Shown here in pieces: positions 14,744 through 22,177 of a stretch of DNA of 64,000 nt. How positions within the stretch are numbered: the first letter of the stretch is position 1; every line of letters starts with the position of its first letter. This DNA comes from Halovenus halobia (GTDB lineage Archaea > Halobacteriota > Halobacteria > Halobacteriales > Haloarculaceae), in contig NZ_JBLKOA010000002.1 of the NCBI RefSeq assembly GCF_051414135.1, positions 372,001-436,000 of the forward strand. Direction: 5' to 3'. A program made the translations under genes and the position numbers. A model generated the notes under the pieces. It did no database searches. It was not told where the DNA came from and saw nothing but the letters and a program-made list of their open reading frames with translations.

Positions 14744-15607
14744 ATGACCGACGACGATGTCGACCTCGCGCCACCTGAACTGACCCGCGAAGACCTGCTG
14801 GTCCTCGACGACCCACGATTCACCGAGGACACGACAGCGCTCGTTACGGGCGCAGCCTCCGGAATCGGACAGGCAACTGCGGTCGCACTCGCTGCCAACG
14901 GCCTCACTGTCGTCGGGGCCGACATCGACACCGAGGGGATGGCCGAGACCACAGCACTCGTCGACGAAGTCGGTGCCGAAGGGACATTCGAGGCGGTCGA
15001 GACAGACCTGACGAACGACGAGGACGTGGGGGCAGTCGTCGAGGCCGCCGCCGAGTACGGTCAACTGCGCTACGTCGCCAACATCGCCGGGATGCAACAC
15101 ATCGATTCTATCGCCGAGTTCCCGATGGAGAAATACGATATGCTCCAAGACATCATGGTCCGCGCACCGTTTTTGACCGCACAGAAGGCCATCCCACACA
15201 TCGAGGCGACCGACGACGGTGTCGGCGCAATCGGCAGCATGTCGTCGGTGCACGGCCACTTCGCCACGGAGCGCAAGGCCGCCTATATTACCGCCAAACA
15301 CGCACTCAACGGACTGACTCGCTCGATTGCTGCCGAGGGTGCGGGGACGCTCCGTGGCTTCTCGGTCTCGGTCGGCTACGTGCTGACGCCGCTGATGGTC
15401 AACCAGATCGAGGATACCGCCGAACAGCGCGGCATCTCCAAACAGGAGGTCATCGAGAACGTGATGCTCGGACAGGCCCGGACGAAAGAGATGATGACGC
15501 CCGCAGAGGTGGCAAATCTCTTCACATTTGGTTTCTCCCGGCACGGCAAACATCTCAACGGCGGCGATATGCTCTGGGATGGCGGCTACACGACAACCTA
15601 TCAATGA
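14744..15607 (+). CDS. bdhA: SDR family, probable 3-hydroxybutyrate dehydrogenase
   Basis: A 287-aa short-chain dehydrogenase. NAD(P)-binding TGAASGIG is at residues 35-42. An Asp after beta-2 (GADIDTEG) suggests NAD preference. The catalytic Ser is in GSMSSVHGH and the Tyr/Lys pair is YITAK (Tyr181, Lys185). The tail GYVLTPLMVNQIEDTAE and HLNGGDMLWDGGYTTTYQ matches D-beta-hydroxybutyrate dehydrogenases. An N-terminal extension of ~28 residues precedes the Rossmann fold. The gene overlaps the patatin gene by 4 bp. In Haloferax mediterranei a BdhA is paired with the patatin-like depolymerase PhaZh1, and the same arrangement here suggests oxidation of 3-hydroxybutyrate released from PHA. Confidence 0.85.
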   Translation: MTDDDVDLAPPELTREDLLVLDDPRFTEDTTALVTGAASGIGQATAVALAANGLTVVGADIDTEGMAETTALVDEVGAEGTFEAVETDLTNDEDVGAVVEAAAEYGQLRYVANIAGMQHIDSIAEFPMEKYDMLQDIMVRAPFLTAQKAIPHIEATDDGVGAIGSMSSVHGHFATERKAAYITAKHALNGLTRSIAAEGAGTLRGFSVSVGYVLTPLMVNQIEDTAEQRGISKQEVIENVMLGQARTKEMMTPAEVANLFTFGFSRHGKHLNGGDMLWDGGYTTTYQ

Positions 15608-16593
15608 GCCCGGAGCAAGATGCGGACACACAGTCCACGAACATCGCCATCGCCTGTCAGGGTGGGGGCAGTCACACCGCGTTCACGGCCGGCGTGTTGG
15701 CCGAACTGTTCGAGAACTGGGACGAAGAAGACGAACTGGTCGGCATCAGCGGCACCTCCGGCGGTGCGTTCAACGCCCTGGCGGCGTGGTACGGACTCGT
15801 CACCGGCGACGAAGCGAAGGCCGCCGGCATCGTGACGGACATCTGGGCAGATATCGCGGTCGACGGGCCAGCAGACCGCGCCACGAACAGCTGGCTGACG
15901 ACGCTGTCACGGTTCGAGGGGGCCGGACTGCCGTTGCCACGTATGAGTCCCTACCAGAATCCGTGGTCTGAGATGGGCAAAGACCGCGTCCGGTCGATTC
16001 TCGAACGGCATATCGACTTTGAGGAGATTCCCGGCTACTGTAAGCGCACAGCCCCAGAACTCGTCGTCGGGACGGTCAACGTCAACGCCGGCGTCTTCGA
16101 GACGTTCACGAACGAGGATGTCACGGTCGACGCGGTGCTAGCCTCTGCGGCGGTGCCGACGCTGTTCGAGGCCGTCGAAATCAACGGCCACTACCACTGG
16201 GACGGGCTGTTCTCGCAGAATCCACCGATTTACGACCTGATGCACCAACCGCCAGAGCGCAAACCCGACGAACTGTGGGTCATCCAGATTAATCCGCAGG
16301 AACTCGAGGGGGAGCCGACGAGCCTCGACGAAATCACCAACCGCCGCAACGAACTCTCGGGCAACATCTCGCTGAACCAGGAGCTTCGGTTCATCGAGCG
16401 GGTCAACGAGTGGGTCGAGTCGGGGACACTCCCGGCCGAGCAGTTCAAGACGACCGAGATTCACCGTCTCCAGATGGAGCAGGGCTACGACGCATCGACG
16501 AAACTCGACCGCGACCCCGAATTCATCGAGGAACTGGTGACCGAGGGTCGAGACAAAGCCGCAGCGTTTCTCGACGAGCGGGCGGAGTCTTAA
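15604..16593 (+). CDS. patatin-like lipase, candidate PHA depolymerase
   Basis: A 329-aa patatin-fold hydrolase. It has the oxyanion loop CQGGGSHTAF (residues ~19-27), the nucleophile elbow GTSGG with Ser52, and the catalytic Asp in WDGLFSQNP (Asp200). Patatin-like proteins cut lipid acyl esters, and one haloarchaeal member, PhaZh1, was shown to depolymerise polyhydroxyalkanoate granules. The 4-bp overlap with the hydroxybutyrate dehydrogenase gene makes PHA breakdown the favoured role; phospholipase activity is the alternative. No signal peptide, so it acts in the cytoplasm. Confidence 0.87.
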   Translation: MSPEQDADTQSTNIAIACQGGGSHTAFTAGVLAELFENWDEEDELVGISGTSGGAFNALAAWYGLVTGDEAKAAGIVTDIWADIAVDGPADRATNSWLTTLSRFEGAGLPLPRMSPYQNPWSEMGKDRVRSILERHIDFEEIPGYCKRTAPELVVGTVNVNAGVFETFTNEDVTVDAVLASAAVPTLFEAVEINGHYHWDGLFSQNPPIYDLMHQPPERKPDELWVIQINPQELEGEPTSLDEITNRRNELSGNISLNQELRFIERVNEWVESGTLPAEQFKTTEIHRLQMEQGYDASTKLDRDPEFIEELVTEGRDKAAAFLDERAES

Positions 16594-16617
16594 GCAGTCC
16601 CACGATGTAGGCAGAGT

Positions 16618-17310
16618 ATGGCAGAACAATTCGACGCTGACCGCGTCCAGACTGTGACGTTTGACTCGTACAGCACACTCGTCGACGTCGATGCTGCCGA
16701 ACAGGCACTGGCCGACCGAGTTGCGGACCCCAAGCCAGTCTCGCGACTCTGGCGGACACGCTCGCTGGCCTACACCTTCATCGCCAACCAGATCGACGCC
16801 TACCAGCCCTTCTACGAAATGAACCGCGACGCCCTACAGTACGCACTCGATGCCTACGGCGTCGATATCTCTACAGAAGAGCGCGACGAAATTCTCGCGG
16901 TCTACCACGAACTCGACGTGTTCGACGACGTTCGCGATGGGGTCCAACACCTCGTCGACGAGGGATACGACTGCTATGTCATCTCGAACGGTAATCCGGA
17001 GATGCTCGATTCGATGGTGAAACACGCCGACATCGGTGACCTGCTCGAAGACACCATTAGCGCCGACGAGGTAGAGACGTTCAAGCCGGCGGCGGAGATT
17101 TACCGCCTCGGCGCGGCCCGGACCGGCACGCCAATCGACCAGATGGCTCACGTCACCGCTGGCTACTTCGACGTGCTCGGCGCCCAACACGCCGGGATGC
17201 AAGGTGTCTGGCTCAACCGGAAGTCCCGGCCGTGGGAGACGTTTGGTGGCGACCCCGCGCTCACCGTCGAGTCGATTCACGACGTGGCCGACGAACTGGC
17301 CGACCAGTAG
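16618..17310 (+). CDS. haloacid dehalogenase type II-like HAD hydrolase
   Basis: A 230-aa HAD-superfamily enzyme with motif I VTFDSYSTLVD (nucleophile Asp16, but Ser where the acid-base Asp of phosphatases stands, as in L-2-haloacid dehalogenases), motif II VISNGNP, motif III Lys in ETFKPAAEIY and motif IV HVTAGYFDVLGAQ. Dehalogenase-type members hydrolyse 2-haloacids, but many family members have unknown substrates. It follows the patatin gene by 24 bp, so it may sit in the same transcript. Confidence 0.88.
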   Translation: MAEQFDADRVQTVTFDSYSTLVDVDAAEQALADRVADPKPVSRLWRTRSLAYTFIANQIDAYQPFYEMNRDALQYALDAYGVDISTEERDEILAVYHELDVFDDVRDGVQHLVDEGYDCYVISNGNPEMLDSMVKHADIGDLLEDTISADEVETFKPAAEIYRLGAARTGTPIDQMAHVTAGYFDVLGAQHAGMQGVWLNRKSRPWETFGGDPALTVESIHDVADELADQ

Positions 17311-17340
17311 ATTCACGGGCCAGTCCTGCGATGTCGAGGT

Positions 17341-17808
17341 ATGGAGAAGGTCCGAATCGAGGATGTCGACCGACGAGTCGACGCGTCGACGGTGCAACGG
17401 CCGCTGACTCGCGCGCTCGGCGCCGAACACCTCTCGGTGAACTACTACGAACTCGACCCGGGCAACAGCCCGGCCTACGGCTACCACAAACACGAAAAAC
17501 AGGAGGAAGTCTTCGTCGTCCAGCAGGGTGAAGTCACCTTCGAGACCGAAGACGGCGATATCGTCGTCGAGGCTGGCGAAGCTATCCGGTTCGGTCCCGG
17601 CGAGTACCAGCAGGGCGTGAACACGGGCGAGGAACGAGCAATCCTGCTGGCGCTCGGTGCGCCACAGGACGGCGGTGACGTCGAGATTCTCCGGGAGTGC
17701 GAGACCTGCGGCGAGCGCACGCCGACGACGGTGGAGTTGGCCGAAGACGGCGTCCGGAAGGTTACCCGCTGTCTGGAGTGCGAGTCGATTACCGGTCGGT
17801 TCGAGTGA
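17341..17808 (+). CDS. cupin domain protein with C-terminal zinc ribbon
   Basis: A 155-aa protein with a cupin core. Motif 1 is GYHKHEKQEEVFVVQQGEV (metal His/Glu ligands visible), and motif 2 runs through IRFGPGEYQQGVNTG. From residue ~118 a CxxC...CxxC zinc ribbon (CETCGERTPTTVEL...CLEC) is appended, an uncommon combination outside haloarchaea. It is 30 bp after the HAD gene on the same strand. Function unknown; cupins of this size include isomerases, dioxygenases and ligand sensors. Confidence 0.85.
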   Translation: MEKVRIEDVDRRVDASTVQRPLTRALGAEHLSVNYYELDPGNSPAYGYHKHEKQEEVFVVQQGEVTFETEDGDIVVEAGEAIRFGPGEYQQGVNTGEERAILLALGAPQDGGDVEILRECETCGERTPTTVELAEDGVRKVTRCLECESITGRFE

Positions 17809-17837
17809 CCGGAGGGGGTTACAGGAGTGTTAGTCCT

Positions 17838-17848
17838 ATTTTTATAAC
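17838..17848 (+). promoter_or_regulatory. TATA-like box for the flavoprotein at 17870
   Basis: ATTTTTATAAC is centred ~27 bp before the ATG at 17870, which favours that codon over the in-frame ATG at 17861. Confidence 0.55.
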
Positions 17849-17869
17849 CTATCCGAGTGAATGGAACCT

Positions 17870-18451
17870 ATGAGCGACGTACTCATCGTCGGCGGCGGCC
17901 CCGCCGGCCTCAGCGCAGCACTGTTCACGGCGAAAAACGGCCTCGACACGGCTGTCTTCGACACTGACGGGACGTGGATGCACAAGGCACACCTGTTCAA
18001 CTACCCCGGTATCGGCTCTGTCGACGGGTCGGTCTATCTCGAAACCCTCCGTGACCAGGTCGACGATTTCGGCGTCGAACGCCATCAGGAGACTGAGGTC
18101 ACGGGCGTCGAGTCGACCGACGACGGCTTCACCGTCAGCACCGAGGACGGCGACCACGAGGGCGACTACGTCGTGCTCGCGACGGGAGCAAGCCGCGACC
18201 TCGCAGAGAGCTTGGGTGCCGAGTTCGACGACGACGTTGTCGACGTCGATGTCTCGATGGAAACGTCAGTCGAGAACGCCTACGCAACCGGTGCGATGGT
18301 GCGTGCCGAGGAGTGGCAAGCCGTCATCTCCGCTGGCGACGGCGCGGCCGCTGCACTCAACATCCTCAGCAAGGAGAAAGGCGAACACTTCCACGACTTC
18401 GACGTGCCCGCCGACGCCGAGGCGCTGTTCGGGTCGATGGGCGAAGACTAG
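17870..18451 (+). CDS. short thioredoxin-reductase-like FAD protein
   Basis: A 193-aa flavoprotein with the FAD loop VLIVGGGPAGLSAALF at residues 4-19, the strand YVVLATGAS and a C-terminal FAD-contact segment VENAYATGAMVRAEEWQAVISAGDGAAAALNI. It corresponds to the FAD domain of thioredoxin reductases, but the NADPH domain and the redox CxxC are both missing. Such short proteins are widespread in haloarchaea and must use another electron route. The end overlaps the convergent alcohol dehydrogenase gene by 4 bp. Confidence 0.85.
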   Translation: MSDVLIVGGGPAGLSAALFTAKNGLDTAVFDTDGTWMHKAHLFNYPGIGSVDGSVYLETLRDQVDDFGVERHQETEVTGVESTDDGFTVSTEDGDHEGDYVVLATGASRDLAESLGAEFDDDVVDVDVSMETSVENAYATGAMVRAEEWQAVISAGDGAAAALNILSKEKGEHFHDFDVPADAEALFGSMGED

Positions 18452-19461
18452 ACAGTCACGACGAGTTTGCCGACGCTGTCGCGCTCTTTCATCGCTCTGA
18501 ACGCGTCGGCCGTCTCTTCGAGCGGATAGGTGTCGTCAATGTTCGGCGCAAGCTCGTCAGCGGCCGTCAGGTCGACAAGTCGCCGGAGGTCATCTTGTGT
18601 GCCCATTGTACTCCCGATGATCTGTTTGTGGCCCAGGAAGAGTCCAGTGACGCCGATTTCTGAGCGTCCGCCCGCGGTCCGGCCACAGACAGCCATGCGG
18701 CCGCCGCGGCGCATGACCGACAGGCCGAGGTCGGTGTATTCGCCGCCGAGGTGGTTCATCACCGCGTCTGGCTCACCAACCTGTTCGACTGCGGCCTGAA
18801 TTGTGTCTGGGTCGGTCGCCTCAATTGCGTGGTCCAGTCCCAACTCTTCGACAGTCGCGAGTTTCTCCGCCGAGGAGGAGGTGCCGACAGTATTTGCACC
18901 CAGTACGTCGGCAAGCTGGACGCAGGCGACGCCGACGCCGCCGGTTGCGCCCGGCACAAAGACCAGATCGGCCGGTCCGACCTCGGCCCGGCGGAGCATG
19001 TGGTAGGCAGTCATGTACGCCGTCGGAATCGCGGCGGCCGTGGGAAAGTCGACCGAGTCGGGCAGTGCAACCAGTCGGTCGGCTGGAACGGTGGCTTGCT
19101 CTGCGAGGCCACCATGGAACAGCGAGAACGATTCGCACAGGTTCTCTGGTCCCTCCCGACAGAAGCGGCAGTGGCCACAGGTTTCGTTCGGGCAGAGGAC
19201 GACACGGTCACCCTCTTCGACGGTCGAGACGCCATCGCCGACCGCTCGAACCTCGCCGGCGACGTCGAGTCCGCTGACGAACGGGAGGTTGTCGCCGCTG
19301 ACCATTGCCGAATCCCCGTCGAGAATCCAGAGGTCGTGGCGGTTTATCGAGCACGCGCGAACGTCGACAACTGCCTCGCCGGGGCCCGGTTCGTGTGTTG
19401 GCCGCTCGACAATTGAGAGACCCTCGGGACCGACCAGTTCAGTGAATGCTGCAGCACGCAT
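18448..19461 (-). CDS. zinc-containing alcohol dehydrogenase (MDR family)
   Basis: A 337-aa medium-chain dehydrogenase/reductase. The structural zinc site CGHCRFC...C is present (CPNETCGHCRFCREGPENLC region), and the catalytic zinc ligands are Cys in RACSINRHD and His/Glu in the following segment. The Rossmann motif is GATGGVGVACVQLA. The Ser-Ile-Asn-Arg-His-Asp variant is more typical of quinone-oxidoreductase-like zinc ADHs, so the substrate could be an alcohol, aldehyde or enone. The start at 19461 (MRAAAF) was chosen over an upstream in-frame codon because it gives the family N-terminus. Confidence 0.88.
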   Translation of the reverse strand: MRAAAFTELVGPEGLSIVERPTHEPGPGEAVVDVRACSINRHDLWILDGDSAMVSGDNLPFVSGLDVAGEVRAVGDGVSTVEEGDRVVLCPNETCGHCRFCREGPENLCESFSLFHGGLAEQATVPADRLVALPDSVDFPTAAAIPTAYMTAYHMLRRAEVGPADLVFVPGATGGVGVACVQLADVLGANTVGTSSSAEKLATVEELGLDHAIEATDPDTIQAAVEQVGEPDAVMNHLGGEYTDLGLSVMRRGGRMAVCGRTAGGRSEIGVTGLFLGHKQIIGSTMGTQDDLRRLVDLTAADELAPNIDDTYPLEETADAFRAMKERDSVGKLVVTV

Positions 19462-19580
19462 GCCCTCCGGTTCCGTCGTGAGCACAATAACGATACCGGC
19501 GCAGGTGTCGAAATCGTCGCGGCTACGTAGGAGGCAGGCACCACAGCTATATCCCGGTCGCGGTCGACATCACGGACGCA

Positions 19581-19886
19581 ATGATCGTTGTTCACGCAAC
19601 CTTTCCGATCGACCCAGACGAGCGCGAGCGCGTGCTCGACCGTATCGATGAACTCCAAGAACACACCCGCGAGGAACCCGGCGTCATCGAGTACACTGCG
19701 TCCACGGACGTCGAAGACCCGAATCTCCTCCGGTTCACGGAGCGCTACGAGGACGAGCAAGCGCTTGGCGCACACACCCAGACAGACCACTTCACAGAGT
19801 TCGCGGCGATGTTGCCAGAGATACTCGCCGGCGAACCCGAGATAATGCAGTACGACGTCGCTGACGCAACCGAACTCGAACTGTAA
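19581..19886 (+). CDS. antibiotic biosynthesis monooxygenase (ABM) domain protein
   Basis: A 101-aa ferredoxin-like ABM protein: IVVHATFPIDPDERERVLDRI, GVIEYTASTDVEDPNLLRFTERYEDEQAL and HFTEFAAML are the recognisable strands and helices. The name is historical; family members include cofactor-free monooxygenases and heme-degrading enzymes, and most are uncharacterised. A single gene diverging from the alcohol dehydrogenase, with 119 bp between. Confidence 0.85.
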   Translation: MIVVHATFPIDPDERERVLDRIDELQEHTREEPGVIEYTASTDVEDPNLLRFTERYEDEQALGAHTQTDHFTEFAAMLPEILAGEPEIMQYDVADATELEL

Positions 19887-20043
19887 CGTATCGAGCGATT
19901 GTCCACCGTTGCTGACAGTCGTTTCCGAGGGCGACGGGATAAAATATCACCAGCAGTGGACCGGATAAGCGTTCCTCGCGAGCGCAGTTGGTCCGCAGAC
20001 TCGCCCAACGGTAGTATACGCTCCGTACCTATCGAGGAGTGCA

Positions 20044-20400
20044 ATGGCAAACGCAGCAGTTGTTATTCTGGCAGGGACAGAGGGTCACGAGAATCTCGGC
20101 CGACTCGTCAACGGCCTCGAAACGGCACGCGAGTTCGCCGAAACCGACGGCGACGACGTCAAGCTGATTTTTGACGGCGCAGGGACGCAGTGGATTCCTG
20201 AACTCGAAGACGAAGACAGCGACTATCACGACCTCTACACCGCAGTTCGTGACAACGCCGCCGCCTGTGACTACTGTGCCGGGGCGTTTGGCGTCGAAGC
20301 GGCTGTCGCCAACGCTGGCGTCGTTGCGCTTGATGACCACGACGGCCACCCGAGTATTCGCTCGCTGGTCGACGACAACTACGAGATTATCACGTTCTAA
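20044..20400 (+). CDS. DsrE family protein
   Basis: A 118-aa DsrE/TusD-like protein (VVILAGTEGHENLGRLVNGLETAREF, LIFDGAGTQW, CDYCAGAFGVEAAV). DsrE-fold proteins move sulfur or bind small ligands. The CDYC pair around residue 76-79 is near where sulfur-relay cysteines occur, but I cannot say that it carries sulfur. A TATA-like GTAGTATACG lies ~30 bp upstream (20011-20020) and a GAGGAG precedes the ATG. It overlaps the convergent acyl-CoA dehydrogenase gene by 4 bp. Confidence 0.87.
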   Translation: MANAAVVILAGTEGHENLGRLVNGLETAREFAETDGDDVKLIFDGAGTQWIPELEDEDSDYHDLYTAVRDNAAACDYCAGAFGVEAAVANAGVVALDDHDGHPSIRSLVDDNYEIITF

Positions 20401-21542
20401 AGCAACTCGCCGGCAATGATATTTTTCTGAATCTCGCTGGTTCCGTCGTAGATTTTCGTGATGCGAGCGTCGCGGTAGAACCGCTCGACATCGTGGTCTG
20501 AGACGTAGCCAGCGCCGCCGTGAACCTGAAGCGCCTCGTCAGTCACGTCGACAGCGTGCTCGCTGGCGAACAGTTTCGCCATGCTCGCGAACCGAGTCGC
20601 GCGCGAGGGGTCGCCAGATTCCAGTGCCGCAGCGGCGCGGTAGGTCAGCGACCGCCCCGTCTCGACGGCCGTCGCCATCTCGGCGAGTTTGTGCCGGATA
20701 GCCTGGTACTCGCGGATTTTCTGTCCACCTTGCTCGCGTTCGTTGGCATACTCGACAGCGGCGTCCAGCGCTGCCTGGGCAACACCGGTCGACTGGGCGG
20801 CAACATCAGCGCGTGCCGGTCCGAAAAACTCCATCAACTGGTAGAAGCCGCGGTCAACCTCGCCGATGACATTCTCGGCAGGCACGCGCAGGTCATCGAT
20901 GACAATCTCGGCGGTATCCTGTGCGTGAATACCGAGTTTGTTCGTGATGCGCGTCGCGTCGTACCCGTCGACATCGGTCGGCGTGAGGAAGGCCGTGATG
21001 CCCTCGTGGCCCGCCTCGGGTGTCGTTTTCGCCATGATAATCGCCACGTCGGCGACGGTGCCGTTGGTGATCCACATTTTGTCGCCGTTGATGACGTACT
21101 CGTCATCCTCCTTCTCGGCGCGTGTCTCCATTCCCGCGACATTCGAGCCGTGAGCCGCCTCGCTAATCCCCGTCGCAATGGGTGTCTCGCCGGCCGTGAT
21201 TTTCGGCAGCCACTGCTCGCACATCCACTCCTCGCCGTACTTCAGGAGCATCTCAGTCCCGAACCGGGCGGCAGCAATCGACCCCCCAATGCCCGGGTCA
21301 GCGCGCCACAGCTCCTCAGTGATAAGCAGTTCCGCGAGGTGGTCCATTCCCGCGCCGCCGTACTCCTCGGGCACGTTCGGTGCGACGAGGTCCAGGTCAC
21401 CGGCCGCAGCGAGCAGCTCTGCGGGGTAGCGCTGCTCGGCCTCGTACTCGGCGGCGACGGGGCGAATCTCGTTCTCGCCGAAGTCTCGGACCGTCTCGCG
21501 GATTAATTTCTGTTCGTCTGTGAGTGTGAACGGTGTGCTCAT
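20397..21542 (-). CDS. acyl-CoA dehydrogenase
   Basis: A 381-aa FAD enzyme that oxidises acyl-CoA to enoyl-CoA in beta-oxidation or branched-chain degradation. The family signatures GISEAAHGSNVAGMETRA, KMWITNG, QVHGGAGYVSDHDVERFYRDARI and the C-terminal FAD/CoA segment are present. The catalytic base is normally Glu in YEGTSEIQ; here the motif reads IYDGTSEIQ, so Asp occupies that position. Some ACADs carry the base elsewhere, so activity cannot be excluded. No ETF or thiolase gene is close. Its length is normal. Confidence 0.93.
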   Translation of the reverse strand: MSTPFTLTDEQKLIRETVRDFGENEIRPVAAEYEAEQRYPAELLAAAGDLDLVAPNVPEEYGGAGMDHLAELLITEELWRADPGIGGSIAAARFGTEMLLKYGEEWMCEQWLPKITAGETPIATGISEAAHGSNVAGMETRAEKEDDEYVINGDKMWITNGTVADVAIIMAKTTPEAGHEGITAFLTPTDVDGYDATRITNKLGIHAQDTAEIVIDDLRVPAENVIGEVDRGFYQLMEFFGPARADVAAQSTGVAQAALDAAVEYANEREQGGQKIREYQAIRHKLAEMATAVETGRSLTYRAAAALESGDPSRATRFASMAKLFASEHAVDVTDEALQVHGGAGYVSDHDVERFYRDARITKIYDGTSEIQKNIIAGELL

Positions 21543-21738
21543 AGATCAAAAACGGGCTGAGTCCGAAAAAGCGTGCCGGCAAGCGCGGGCGGCACTGGAG
21601 CAGGCCACAACTCAGGCATGGCTATTGGGTTTGGGAGAACTGAGGAACAGACGTCGCGTCAGTGTGGGAGCGTGCGGAGGGTGCGTGGTCGCGTCAGCAG
21701 GGAACCAACAGAGAGAACCCATGTCGACCGTGGGGGCG
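21543..21738. other. 196-bp intergenic region
   Basis: Lies between the start of the acyl-CoA dehydrogenase and the stop of the small membrane protein gene (both minus strand). It presumably holds the promoter of the dehydrogenase. No convincing gene or structured element seen. Confidence 0.4.
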
Positions 21739-21975
21739 TTATTTGTTGTACTCCTTACCGAGGAGCAAGCCAGCAATGTTTGCGCCGACGAGGCCGGTCA
21801 TCAGCACCGGGGAGGACTGTGCGATGCCAGCCACGATGAGGCCGAGCAGTACGAAGGGGAGGACGATTGCAGCCCAGAAGCCGAGCGCCCGGAGCGGGTA
21901 CTCTACGGCCGCGCGGAGGGTACTGTGACTGTGCTCGGAACCTGCGGTCGGGTCGGAGGGGAATGCACTTGACAT
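21739..21975 (-). CDS. small membrane protein (78 aa)
   Basis: A soluble N-terminus (MSSAFPSDPTAGSEHSHSTLRAAVEYPLRAL) is followed by two hydrophobic helices (residues ~32-52, GFWAAIVLPFVLLGLIVAGIA, and ~56-72, PVLMTGLVGANIAGLLL), ending GKEYNK. A TATA-like CTTTATATGATG lies ~35 bp upstream (22010-22021). I do not recognise a named family. It stands alone between two larger minus-strand genes. Confidence 0.7.
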   Translation of the reverse strand: MSSAFPSDPTAGSEHSHSTLRAAVEYPLRALGFWAAIVLPFVLLGLIVAGIAQSSPVLMTGLVGANIAGLLLGKEYNK

Positions 21976-22177
21976 GGGTTCGCTCTGTATTCACCCATTC
22001 GAGCTATCCCATCATATAAAGGGGAGATGGTTAGTGAGATTTCGCTCCGTTTTCGCTCGCTCCACGATAAATTACGCAGTTTACAACTCTCTAATTCGTT
22101 TTAATACTCGTTGAGAGATATTTAGAAGTTTTATCGGCACCACTAACGACGTCTCACGAAATCAGGCGATATCGCCG

